Notes: generated from the letters alone by a model not told the origin. A stretch of DNA of 64,000 nucleotides from Diphasiastrum complanatum (GCA_029204225.1 CM055104.1:25189285-25253284), one strand, 5' to 3'; counted from the stretch's first letter, positions 52,441 through 63,090 are shown. Numbers and translations are program-made.

Positions 52441-55002
52441 AAAATCTAATGTCCTCATCAGATGTCAGATTAAAGTAAAGGTGTCTCCCGATTAAAATAA
52501 CTATACATTTAAGCTACTTGGCACAGTACTCAATTTACTGGCCACTTTTTATTAACATTGAAGCTGGCACACCACAAGTCGGAGGCTCAGCTCTTTGTAC
52601 TGAAAAATTACATAACTTGAAAATATATCTTTGTTTGGGAAAAGCGTAGATTTGATATCGCTTTCGTAAAACCCGAGAACCTTATTAACTGGTGACAGAG
52701 GCCTTTCTTTGAAATGTTCGCCCCTGTCGCTTCTGAATTTCGACTTTGGAACTCCTTTGAGCTCATGATTTGTCTTTGATGCACTTTGTGTTGAGCTCCC
52801 TGAGCTCCAGATTTGTTCAGTTCCGCACAGGTATCAAGGCTCCCTGAGCCGAAGGATTTATCATTTGATTGCCCACTTTATGGTCCACTCCGTGCCTTGT
52901 TGCTTCTGCACCATGATTTCTCTCCTTGTCCCAACCTGATCTTGATACTTTTCCATCTTGGTTCTTTAAGGTAGGCAAAGATTGAGTACTCCGCAATGCA
53001 CCTCTCACTTAGCTTGAAGTAGCTCTTTGAATCAGCCCAAATGTAACCATTGACCTCATGGAAAGCCAAAGGGTCGCACCAGTTTGATTCGCATCCGAAC
53101 TATCTCTTCGCGTTTGTTTGAAGCACCATGTCCATCGCGCAAAACTTGACTTTCACAATTCCATCACTGGTCAGTTGCCTCACAGTCAAAACAAGAAGTG
53201 TACATCGAGCTTGGCTTCAAGTAGCTCTCTTTGAATCAGACACATGCACCCAGAGTTTGCACTAGTCCGATCTCAACGCGAACTGTCCCTTAGCGTCCGT
53301 TCGAAATACCAAGTCTCTCATGCAAGACTCAACTTTCACAGTTCCTTCATTGATCAGCTGCCTTACACGTAACACAAGCCAGCGTACTCATATGTTTCCT
53401 CATCATTGCTGGTCCAGAGAAAGCCAGCCTATAACAAACTTTCCTTTCCACAACAAAAACTTGTCAACTTATTAGGTCCAAAGTTCGCCAGTCTCCTCGT
53501 GTGAGTATGGCTAGGTCACCTTGAATTTGCCCCCATTTTGATCAACTTTCATTCAAAATTTGCCCCAAGAGAGAGGTGTGTGTGATAGTTCCCCTCCACT
53601 TAATAAATCAGCTGATCGGACTTAGAGTTGAGTTCTTCGGACAAAAAGCCCTTCCAACACTTTGCTTCCCATCTGCTAGGATTATGGCTCGATCCAACTT
53701 GTTGCCAATCTCTGAAGGGGATCCTAGTCTTTTCCCCTTTGAGGAAAAACCCAACTAATATTGGATATCACCCATGCTCAGTGAGTTTCAGTTCTGAAGG
53801 TGGCCGTCCCAAAATGAAGACCAACTGCTATAGAAGATCTCCCCTGAAATTGCCCTTTCCAACTTTTGACTTCCTGCTTGCGTCTGGTGGGTGTTGTCGC
53901 AAATGAAACTAACCCAAGAAACAGGCTAGCCATCCATCCTTTGCAAACATTGAGTCATTTCGTTGTCGTTCACGTGCGAGTACTTGAACTGCAAATCCGC
54001 CGCACAGATTCTGGATATCGCCCATGCTCAGTGAGTTTCAGTTCCGAAGGTGGCCGTCCCAAAATGAAGACCAACTGCTCCATAGAAGATCTCCCTTGAA
54101 ATGGCCCTTTTCAACTTTTGACTTCCTGCTTGCGTCTGGTGGGCGTTGTCGCAAATGAAACTAACCCAAGAAACAGGCTAGCCATCCATCCTTTGCAAAC
54201 ATTGAGTCGTTTCGTTGTCATTCACGTGTGAGTACTTGAACTGCAAATCCGCCCCACAGATTCTGTAGTCCTCTTTGTTTGATGGTATCAGCCTTCAAAA
54301 GAAAAGGTTCCTTCTCGAGCCATCAGCTCCTTGTATCACAAGCAATCATGCAAACTAGGCAAAGCACGAGTACTAAGACTCACCACGAATACGTACAAGT
54401 AAGACACTCAGGCAAGTTTACTAACAAGTAACAAAGACAAGGTCCCCCTTTGAGATGGTCCTGCCAACGGACCTTTGCCTGGCCGCGCCCATACAAATCA
54501 ATCACGGAATCAGCCCACATAGGACACCCCTCCAACTATCCGTGCCTGCACCATTAAGTAGCACATTGCCTCAGTCACGTTCCACCACTTTTTGGTCGAT
54601 AGCCCTTATAGCTAAACGATCGGCAGCTATCCCGCACCGGTAGCTAACCACCCGTGCTTTACACCCGAATTCGAGCAACATCTCTGTATCAATGGTTAAC
54701 CCGTACAGTTCGAATATGTCGCCTCGCACCCCACAAGGTACAGACCGTGCTTTCACCTCCCTAGGCAACACTTTGCCTCATCCGTCCTACGTGCAGACAA
54801 TGCGAGGCCCGAACCGCGAGAACTGACCGTGCTTACACCTCAAGGGCAGCACCTTGACTCATCAAGTCCCCCGTTCAGCCGACCACCCCGACCGTGGACG
54901 CACCCGTGCTTACACTGTAGGCAGCACCTTGCACAACAGTTGTCTTGATGAACCCCAAACCGTGGCCATTTCCGTGAGATCCGCATAGCTGACCGGCCAA
55001 TA
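52441..55002 (-). other. Element F internal domain, non-coding
   Basis: No retroviral motif in any frame. It contains a 250-bp tandem duplication (53763-54262), an older diverged duplication of about 185 bp (about 53010-53200 and 53195-53385) and GC-rich sequence to 55000. Short frames such as 54571-54771 are chance frames. It may carry packaging signals, which cannot be located by eye. Confidence 0.8.
53763..54262. repeat. 250-bp tandem duplication in element F
   Basis: Units 53763-54012 and 54013-54262 both start GGATATC(A/G)CCCATGCTCAGTG and end CACAGATTCTG. They differ at about ten positions, so the duplication is older than the last insertion of F or specific to this copy. Confidence 0.9.
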
Positions 55003-55015
55003 GGCTCTGATACCA
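55003..55015 (-). promoter_or_regulatory. Element F primer-binding site
   Basis: The minus strand reads TGGTATCAGAGCC, separated from the LTR end by two bases (TG). It is the same tRNA-iMet primer as used by the copia elements around it. Confidence 0.92.
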
Positions 55016-55017
55016 CA

Positions 55018-56255
55018 TGTAGCGCAGGCATCCCAAAGGGAGCCGGGAACCACGACTTAGCTTCCCAGCCTTCAACTCTTGCCATCCAAACCCACTTGAC
55101 ATACAAGCAGCCAACTCGCCAACAACGATCAGACTTAACCAACTTGAAGTTCCGAAAACCAACATTGAGATCCAACCTGGCGCCATGCCAGATCGGGGGT
55201 CTCGACGTGGGTGACTTCCCTCCAAGCAAGCCGCCCGACATACATCAAACTTAACCAACTCGAAGCTTCGTTACAAACGAGTAACATCCATTCCAAGCAA
55301 GCGGTTTGACTTACATCAGACTTAACCAACTGAAAGCTTCGTCACGAGCGCTGGAAGCCAACCTGGCACCACGCCAGACTGGACAGCCATAAACAGGTAA
55401 CATCCACCCAAGCAAGCCATCCAACTCAGCCGACAGGTTAGAGCCCGTTTCCCAAGAGCTTAACCCATTCACGTTCATGCAAGGCACACTCAGAACCACA
55501 AGCCGCGACAGATATGGAAACAACCAGTTCCTGGACCAAATGGTCCCGACAGCATACCGCTGGCGCCACGGATCGAATGGTCCCGACGGCATACCGATGG
55601 GTCCCGGGATACGACCCTCAGCTATGTGCCAAGTTAAAAATTTTGAAAGCGGCCTTACAACTGGCGCTTTTACCGAACACTGAAACCCAGAAGGTAATAA
55701 GAGTCAATTTGAGAAAAATCCCACTTTATTGATAAATCTGAGAAGGTTACATTTCAAGTGTGTGACCGACCCTAGTCTCCGGGGCGCTAGCATGCCAAGG
55801 CGAGAGCCATGACAACATTCCAGCAAGGGAGGCTGAGACTTGGTTGGAGCTCGCCCTGAGTCGCAACCCGCACTCCCCTATAGTATTGGTGTGATTCGGC
55901 ACCCCCCCTCATACCAAGCACTCTACCCAAGCTGGTAAAGCACGTCTTTCTCTCTCTAGAATTTTCTCTTTCTAGAAAGTCATTTTCTCTCTCTAGATTT
56001 TATTGATCCCCAGGCTTCCTTTAATCATGCCTAGATCGTGTGAGGTGATTGCACATCGATCTGAGCTCTCTGGACTTCGCTAGAACCGATCAAAGATTTT
56101 CAGCCATAGGAACTTGGCGCCGGCTGGATTCTGGTCACAGTGGCGCCGGGAGCGGCGCCGACGCCATTGGCGCCGGGAGCAGCAGGGGCGCTGCTGGCGC
56201 CGGGGACATAGCCGATGGCGTCGAAAGTAAAGCTTGTAAAGGTAGCTTTACAACA
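55018..56255 (-). repeat. Element F 5' LTR (1238 bp)
   Basis: Counterpart of 51208-52424. It is 21 bp longer because of additional GGCGCC-containing units at 56140-56205. Most differences are transitions. Confidence 0.95.
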
Positions 56256-56260
56256 GTGAG

Positions 56261-57190
56261 CCTCAATGGCTCGGATCTTGCCCTTGTAGATCTTCTTGGA
56301 GTTCTTGGAGTTCTTTGAGTTCTTGCATCTTGAGGTGGATCCTCAAGTTCTTCTTCACTTGGAAGCTCCTCCTCCATCCTAGCATGATCCTTGGCATCAA
56401 GATGATTAGTAGCATTATCATCCAGATCACAAGCATGTCCTTCATAAAAAATAACATCCCTACTCACTATCACCTTGCTAGTGATGGGATTGAAGACTCT
56501 ATAACCTTTGCTATTCTCACCATATCCACAAAGATGCCTTTGATGGAGGTTGCATCATCCTTCCTTCTCTTATCCAAGAATTGGTGTACATAGCAAGTGG
56601 ATCCAAAAACTTTGAGATCCTTGAGATTGGACTTCTCTCCAAATAGAGCTTCAAATGGTGTGATTCCTCCCATGGCTTGGTTTGGCAATCTATTGCACAA
56701 ATAGTTAGCACAAGTTATTGATTCACCCCAAAATGGTTTGGATAGAAAAGCATCTAGCCTTAAGGCCTTAGCACACTCACAAAGAGATCTATTTCTTCTC
56801 TCACTCACTCCATTTTGTTGAGGGGTGTATGGACATGACAACTCTCTCTTTATGCCATTAGAACTACAAAAGTCAATCAACTTATTGGAGATATATTCAC
56901 CTCCATTATCTCCTTTATACCTTAATCTTGGTACTAAGTTGATTTTCTACCAAATTCTTGAACTTTACAAAATAATCAAACACCATTGATTTGCCAGACA
57001 AGAGGTACATCCAACAAAATCTAGAATAGTCATCAGTGAAGAATACATAGTACTTGGCACCACCATTAGACTCATGTGAAAAACTATGAGCATCCGAATG
57101 GATGAGTTCAAGAGGAGAGTTTGATCTTGATGTAGATCTTGAGAAGGGTAGTTTGTGAGCCTTTGAGAGGCTGCATGCTTCACATCTCTT
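56261..57190 (-). pseudogene. Element E integrase
   Basis: Minus-strand pieces: the pre-integrase end CEACSLSKAHKLPFSRS, HSDAHSFSHESNGG with the first Asp, FFTDDYSRFCWMYLLSG, DNGGEYI after a frameshift (~56905), NGVSERRNRSLCECAKA with Glu (56880-56470), and LKVFGSTCYVHQF. The linker to RT is rich in Glu and Pro/Thr/Arg repeats (RTQRTPRTPRRST). It is cut by F at GTGAG (56256-56260). Two frameshifts make it non-functional. Confidence 0.9.
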
Positions 57191-58014
57191 CCTCCTCCTC
57201 CTCCTGATGCGCAATGTTTTTTTGTTTGCTCTCTTGTGCCTTCTTCTTTTTGAGACATTCTGATGCAAAATGTCCTTTCTTTCCACAGAAAAAACATTTG
57301 TACTTTGACTTGTCTTTGATCTTGCCCTTTGAGCTTGAAGCCTCATCCTCCTCCTTGGTCTCCTTGAAGTGCTTCTTCTTGCCATTGGTCTTCTTCTTGC
57401 TTTTGAATGAGAAATTAGCTTTCTCATCACCATCCTGCAGAGAAATAGCATTTATTCTTGCATTGGTATGCAAAATCCTACACTCTTCAGCTACTAATAC
57501 ACTGTGTAGCTTTTCTATAGTAGGCAAAGTGTCTTGGATTGCAAAGCTTTGGACCAAATTTGTAAAGCCACTCCCTAAACCATTGAGGACTCTGAACAAG
57601 CTCACTATCTTGAATCTTCTCTCCAATGGAAGCTAACTCCCTATTGAGAGACTTGATTCTTAGCACATAATCTTGTGCATTCTCATCACTCCTCTTCATG
57701 CTTTGTAGAATCTGATTCCTAAGCATGAGAACCCTCGAAGTGTTACTAGACTCATAGATAGATTTTAAAGATTCCCAAGCCTCTTTAGCACTCTTACATG
57801 ATGATACTTCCCTTAAAAGATCATTGCTTACATTCATCTTAATACAATGAAGTGCAAGCTTAGACCTCTTCTTGTATCTCACTAATTCCTGTGCACCTAG
57901 AAGTTCATCTTCATCATCTATTAGAAACTCATAAAGATCCTGGAGCACCATTAGTGACTCCATCCTCACTTTCCAAATAGCATAATTGGTAAGGTAGGCT
58001 CCCACTGATCCCAT
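57191..58014 (-). pseudogene. Element E gag (protease missing downstream)
   Basis: Starts at ATG 58014, MGSVGAYL, then NYAIWKVRMESLMVL, AKEAWESLKSIYES and RVLMLRNQILQSMK. A frameshift at about 57600 continues as GFTNLVQSFAIQ and a Lys-rich linker to the zinc knuckle CFFCGKKGHFASEC (~57290). After HQEEEEEEM the sequence passes directly into the integrase zinc-binding end, so the whole protease and most of the pre-integrase are deleted. Confidence 0.9.
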
Positions 58015-58633
58015 CTTACTAGCAAGATTCTACACACAAGATATAGATTTGTTTGGACCTGAAACTCACAAAGGTTTCTAACTTGTAGTGTTTCACTCAA
58101 ATGTTGACTTCTAATCCAACAGATGGATTTGTAATCATAGTTCTATCACTCCCTCACAAAGCTGGAATGAAGATAAGATGAGATGAAAACTACAGTCAAG
58201 CAAATCTTGTCAATCTTGGCTATTCTTGGACAAAAATCGACTCTATCTCTCTCATTCACTTTGATGTTCTTTCAAGACCTGGTTTCCACTTTAAGAAGGT
58301 CTGAAATCAGCCTAGATTTATTATTTTTCATGAAACAAATTCAAAACTAATCAATGGCAAGTGATCTTGGTAGCTTATCCTAGGATTTGCACCAAAAATT
58401 ACATCAAACTGACACCAGATGAATTTTCTATGATCCAATGAATATGGGTTATTAAATGCTGGTTCAGAGATGCCCACACGTGTGAACAGTAGGGATTTTG
58501 ATCCTGAAAAAGTTTGGGATCAAATCCCCTCACCAAAACCTGGATACCAGCTCGCCCTTCCAATACTAGCTTTTTGCACCAAAACCTGCTAAAACTAGAT
58601 TAGATTCAGACACAGATCAATGGCCTTGTATTT
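58015..58633 (-). other. Element E leader
   Basis: Similar to the complement of 26873-27490 in the plus-strand family-A copy. It carries a G-box palindrome, CACACGTGTG, at 58475-58484. Confidence 0.75.
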
Positions 58634-58646
58634 GGCTCTGATACCA
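58634..58646 (-). promoter_or_regulatory. Element E primer-binding site
   Basis: The minus strand reads TGGTATCAGAGCC right after the 5' LTR. Confidence 0.92.
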
Positions 58647-59337
58647 TGTGAAAAGTACAGTATTAAGGACCATAAATGGATTTTTGAATGATCCACAAGG
58701 TGATTGTATGCTTGTTAAACAATCTATCAGAAACTAGTCATCAAAACACAAGATCTAGTTTAGCAGCTTGATAGGAAACAAGTAGAGACAATCAAAGCAT
58801 TGATCAAATAGTATAATCCAACTCCACACGTGTGAAAATAAGGTTGTAGTATGGCCTGTAGACAGTGTTTACAAAGTGCCAAAGCTGGGTTTCATTGGAA
58901 ATCAAGAGTAATCACCATACAATGAGAGGAAACTTGAGTTTCTCCTTGAGGTTCCAAAAAGTTTCTATCTTCACACTATGGAGAATGGGAATACATAGTA
59001 AAACACACTTCCTTTTCAAAGTTAGGTGAAAATCCAGCATGTAATAAGGAAGTAGACTCCACTTTCTTGCCCTAATGTGAAAACCCTAGCCTAGATCCAA
59101 GAGTCATGCTTGGTAGGTGCATGGTAGGTACAAATCTCATCATAAATCATGGTCTAGATCCTACAAAGTAGGAATCACTACCAAATAGACACAACCACTC
59201 CTCTTGACTCATGGTAATCTACTTTAGGTGTGTATGTACAAGTGGCACTTTGGCCATTCAAGTAACCAACAAACAATATTGACAAAATATACAATATTCT
59301 ACATGGCTAGATTTGCCAATATAGGCAATTTTTCACA
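58647..59337 (-). repeat. Element E 5' LTR (691 bp)
   Basis: Starts TGTGAAAAATTGCC on the minus strand. It has one CACACGTGTG at 58825-58834. It differs from the 3' LTR at 36926-37601 by 20 or more substitutions and a ~14-bp indel. Confidence 0.94.
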
Positions 59338-60175
59338 GCTTTCTTATGAGTTTTGCAATGGTCGAGATTTGGAAGGGTGTAGCCACCTATAAGTGCCATC
59401 CTTGGATGTGATCCATAATGAATGGAACTCGTTGGAATAAGTGGAATAGGCCGCTCGGACCAAACTCTCGTTCTATTGATCAATGAAGGAGGCCTGATAG
59501 TAGTAGACGAATGATTCTAGATAGTTCTGAAAATTTTAAATTTGTTTATAAATTTCAGCATAAACTATTGTGCAAGAATCTAAAATGAACTCGTAGAGAC
59601 GATGGAGAGTCTTATACATAGATTTTTTTGGATAGGAAATCACAAATTCACCCAGTAATCATCCTAAGTGCCTACAATTTTTCAGTGAGATTCGCAAATT
59701 TTGAGAAAATGTTTTGAGGTCCGGCGAGTTTTTGTAAGTAATTTTTTTTTTAAAAATGAGTGGAATTGTCTGACAGTACAAAAATTGGTATGATCAGAAT
59801 TTGCGAATGGTAAAGAGAAATCGTGCAACTGATTTTAAGACTCAACGAATTATCCACGACTTCTATTAGTGAGAATCTGATGCAAAAAAACTTTTTTTTT
59901 TTTTATTTCTAGAAAGTATGACTTTGACCTAAAATTTGCGGATGTAATAAATGAATCATACTCAGTAAAAATGAGTCTGGGCGAATTCTATCTGATATGA
60001 TTGTGCATCAAAATAGAAAAAGAATGAATTTGGTGGTTGCCTAGAAAAAGACTAATTGTATGTCTGATTTGATGATATTTTGATGTTCTAAACAAGAAAA
60101 CATACCAGAAAATTGTCAAAATGACAAGCAGACAGAAAATAAGAAAAATAACTAAAATTTAGGAAATAAAACGAA
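59338..60175. other. AT-rich DNA, possibly 3' LTR of gypsy-3
   Basis: It lies just 3' of the gypsy-3 integrase, the place of the untranslated end and 3' LTR. I see no border motifs, and it is interrupted on the left by element E. No coding content. Confidence 0.35.
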
Positions 60176-61373
60176 CTAGTATATATCAAGATAAAAACAT
60201 GGCTCATTGTACTTTCTGAGTCTTCTTCCATTGACCATAGTGTCTAAGGTATCACCTTGTAGAGTTTGGAGTTGGACATATCCAGAGGAAAATATCTTTT
60301 GAAATATATAATGTCCTTGGCCGAAAAATTTTAGTTTGTCTTTAAATGTTTTGACTTGGTATAAGAGGACCTTATCTCCAACCTGAAACTCTTTGAGTTT
60401 TAAAGATTGATCATGCCATGCCTTTTGTCGATGTTTGTGGACTTGTTGAGCATGGATGCTGATCCGGCTAAAAGCATGGTTTGGTGTTACAACATGGACT
60501 ATTAAGGACACGACCTTTTTTTGGGTAGAAATGCATTTATGTTTTTTATTGGAGGAGAGAGAGTAGGCCCACCACTTACCCCCAATACTCCAAGAGGGCA
60601 GGCCCATCATTACCTGGCCCTTCATTGCATTAACTCGTGGGTAGCATCTATCAAGCTCCCTCCCAAATCTCCAAAAAATGAAATGTACTACCAAAAGGTA
60701 CAATGAAAAATGGGTTTTTTTTTTTGTACCACCAAACCATGCTTTTAGCCATCCGTCGTGTTTCACACAATTGTTCCAGATGGAATAATCTATTAGCTAG
60801 AATCTATCGATTATCTAGCTCGAGATTATATGCAACTCGTAGCGATGGAATATGGAATTCCACAGGCATGTTGGCTTCCTGGCCATATACTAGCTGAAAA
60901 GGGATTAAACCTGTGGTTCTTTTGGGGTAATGCGATAGGCCCATAGAGCAGCATGAAGTTTCAGTTTCCAATCGGGTCGGCTGGATTTGACGATCTTGGT
61001 TAGAACACCACATAAGATTTTGTTGGTGGATTTCGCTTGGCCATTGCATCGTGGATAATATGGAAAACTTTGGCGATGTACCACAAAGAATTTTGAAAGT
61101 AGATCTGCTATGATAGAGATAAGGAAATGTGTACCCCTATCGCTGATAACTTCTAGAGGACATCCGAAATGAACGATAACCTGTTCATAGAGAAATTTTA
61201 CAGTAGAACGAGCATCAGCATTTCGAATAGCTCTAGCTTCGGCCCATTTGGTACAGTAGTCCGTAGCCACTACAAAATATCTATATTGATTGTTTTGAGT
61301 AGCGGGACTAATTGGTCAAACATAATCAATCCCCCATTTCTAGAAAGCTTGATCAATCATGATAGGGTGTAAA
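60176..61373 (-). pseudogene. Ty3/gypsy integrase (gypsy-3), interrupted by a small inverted-repeat element
   Basis: The minus strand has VATDYCTKWAEARAIRNADA with the first Asp, VISDRGTHF with the second, and YYPRCNGQAKSTNK, where the catalytic Glu is Lys. After a frameshift (~60910) IPFQLVYGQEANMPVEF follows. The C-terminal module at 60176-60460 has GDKVLLYQVKTFKDKLKFFG and LQGDTLDTMVNGRRLRKY. It is split by the element at 60466-60750 and cut at 61373 by copia H. It is the same family type as gypsy-1. Confidence 0.88.
60466..60750. mobile_element. MITE-like element with 25-bp terminal inverted repeats
   Basis: A 285-bp element. The left end GGCTAAAAGCATGGTTTGGTGTTAC matches the inverted right end (60726-60750) at 24 of 25 positions. 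ATCC flanks both sides (60462-60465 and 60751-60754), a possible short target duplication. It splits the gypsy-3 integrase. It has no coding capacity. The superfamily is uncertain. Confidence 0.7.
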
Positions 61374-61966
61374 TGTCAGAAATTATGCATAAATGTCAAA
61401 AATTGTAAACTCTTGCAACTTTGTCACAAAGGTGACGAAGTGAAACGAAGCGAAAGGCAAACATACCCCGAAGACCGAAAGAAAAGTATTCGAGATTCAG
61501 CCCAACTACCAGGTGACAAAACACACTAGAGAAAGACACGAAACGAAAAAAAATAATTCGCGCTGCGAGCGTAATATATTGTACTTCACGCTCAGCTGAA
61601 AGAGACAACGATAACAGAGAATAACTAACTAGTTGATTAACATTAACTTGTCTTGTAATTCTCTAATTAACTATCCTGTAAACTCCACAAAGTAGAGATA
61701 AATACGCATTTTTTGGTTAGAGACGATGTAAAACTGTACATGAAAGTTTGCCAACGAGCATAACACAATGATTGAGGTGAGCGTCAGGCTGCCAACGAGC
61801 GAGACATTGACCAACTCACTAGAAAATGCAAAAGCAGAAAATATAATTGCTCTCTTCTCCACTTCATCGTTCGTGTTGTCTTCTTGATTGATTCTCTCAT
61901 TATTTGTGATCTGTAGTCACTTGCTTAGGATCTTGGAAAAAGAAAAACACAACAAAAATTTTTACA
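61374..61966 (+). repeat. Copia H 5' LTR (593 bp)
   Basis: Starts TGTCAGAAATT and ends TTTTTACA, followed directly by TGGTATCAGAGCC. Blocks are shared with the copia-2 LTR (for example AACTCTTGCAACTTTGTC and GCCAACGAGC). It was inserted in gypsy-3, and the left flank is GTAAA. Confidence 0.85.
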
Positions 61967-61979
61967 TGGTATCAGAGCC
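61967..61979 (+). promoter_or_regulatory. Copia H primer-binding site
   Basis: TGGTATCAGAGCC adjoins the LTR end, a perfect tRNA-iMet type site. Confidence 0.9.
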
Positions 61980-62031
61980 CCAATTTATCGTTACATGATA
62001 TCCGAACAATGATTCTCTAAGACAACACAAT

Positions 62032-62866
62032 ATGGCTACAACGATCCAGACGAGAATAACAATCAGTCTTGATGGCAAAAACTATAGAGTATGGATATTC
62101 AAAATCAAAATACTTCTGAAGGGTGAAGGCATCTGGTCGGTGACCAAAGTCACAGAGGTGCAGCCTCCAGAGGGAGACCCAAAGAGAGCTGAGTGGATCA
62201 GAAAAGATGAACGTGTAATGACGATCATCGTTTTGTCCATTAATGAAAAAATACTCATACAGAATTGAAGATTGAGAGCGGCCATGAAACATGAGAAAAA
62301 CTAAAGCAGAAGTACGAAGTGAGGACTGTCGCTTCAGTGATGCATCTTCACAATCAGTTGCAATCTATGCGATGGGATGGCAACCAGTTGGATCAGCATG
62401 TTGAGAAGATCAGAATGATCTACTCGCTGCATCAGGACAGGAACACCAAGTCCCAGCACCACAAACAGCTGATGTATTTTATGAAATCCCTACCTGCGTA
62501 TCAACCGTTGAGAATGCTCATATTGAGCCTACCAGATATGACATTTGAGAGAGCAATCAGTCTTGTCGCTGATGAGAGACTGATGAGGGACGAAGAAGAA
62601 GGAAGCAGTGACCAGGAGAAGGTCCTTTTTCATGAAGAGAAAGAAGAAGAACAAACCCAAACTCAGATTTGACAAGACGAATACAAAGTCTTCAAGCAGA
62701 GGCAACGACAACCAACAAACATCCTCTTGTGATCATTGTCACGAGCCAGGACACGCAGCCAATAAATGTTGGTTTAACCCGACAATACCTTGCATGCACT
62801 ACAAGAAAAAGAGACACTCAGCATACGATTGCAGATTCAACCCGAAAAGAATTCATATTTTTTTGA
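62032..62866 (+). pseudogene. Copia H gag with two zinc knuckles
   Basis: ATG 62032 opens 78 codons (LDGKNYRVWIFKIKILLKGEG). After a stop at 62266 the gag continues in another frame at 62319-62672 (MHLHNQLQSMRWDGNQLDQH; YFMKSLPAYQPLRMLIL). It then shifts again to the knuckle region: CDHCHEPGHAANKC is complete, while CMHYKKKRHSAYDC has Cys to Tyr. The same gag type occurs in copia-1. The homology ends at about 62855 in AT-rich DNA, so the protease and all of pol are missing. Confidence 0.87.
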
Positions 62867-63012
62867 AATTTTTATACATATACTAATTGTCTCAAATTTG
62901 TTTTTAATTTTGTAGTATTTTTATAAAATGCTATTATATTTTTCTAAAAGTTTATTTATTTATTGGTAATTTCTTAAGTTCTATACCTATTTTATAAAAT
63001 TGTGGTAATTAT

Positions 63013-63048
<36 letters not shown>

Positions 63049-63090
63049 GAATTTTCTTTTAAAAAATCATTTAATTTAAATGAGTGTAAC
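62867..63090. repeat. AT-rich tract with (AT)n microsatellite
   Basis: 62867-63090 is almost pure A+T. 63010-63047 is an interrupted (AT)n run, with TATATGTATATG in the middle. It replaces the expected continuation of copia H. Confidence 0.8.

Larger units (their letters stand above)
51203..56260 (-). mobile_element. Element F: non-coding LTR retrotransposon derivative (LARD-like), TSD GTGAG
   Basis: LTRs 51208-52424 and 55018-56255, flanked by perfect GTGAG at 51203-51207 and 56256-56260. Minus orientation is shown by a primer site (55003-55015) beside the right LTR and a purine tract, AAAGGTGGGGTGGA, beside the left LTR. The internal 2.6 kb has no gag or pol and no frame over ~100 codons with known domains. 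Its GC content is visibly higher than all neighbours. All signals for replication in trans are present, which is the definition of a large retrotransposon derivative. The LTRs differ by about nine substitutions plus a GGCGCC-repeat indel. Confidence 0.93.
36926..59337 (-). mobile_element. Element E: old Ty1/copia (family A) carrying nested B, D and F
   Basis: The 3' LTR is 36926-37601 and the 5' LTR 58647-59337, both TG...CA. The primer site is at 58634-58646 and the purine tract TTTGAGGAGGAG at 37602-37613. Flanking 5-mers are GCTTA (36921-36925) and GCTTT (59338-59342), a duplication with one mismatch. The LTRs differ by 20 or more substitutions and a ~14-bp deletion. After removing B (38151-50232) and F (51208-56255) with one copy of their duplications, one copia element remains. 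It lacks protease and part of RT, so it was dead or is dead now. Confidence 0.92.

Noticed and set aside
51208-56255. Long direct repeats considered as a segmental duplication
   Set aside because: TG...CA ends, primer site, purine tract and 5-bp duplication show that they are LTRs of one element.
57214-57636. 140-codon plus-strand frame rich in Phe, Leu and Ser
   Set aside because: It is the complement of the Lys/Glu-rich gag linker and zinc knuckle of element E. Its composition is explained by that.
63009-63047. (AT)n run considered as a structured array or origin
   Set aside because: A simple microsatellite in AT-rich DNA with no associated motif.
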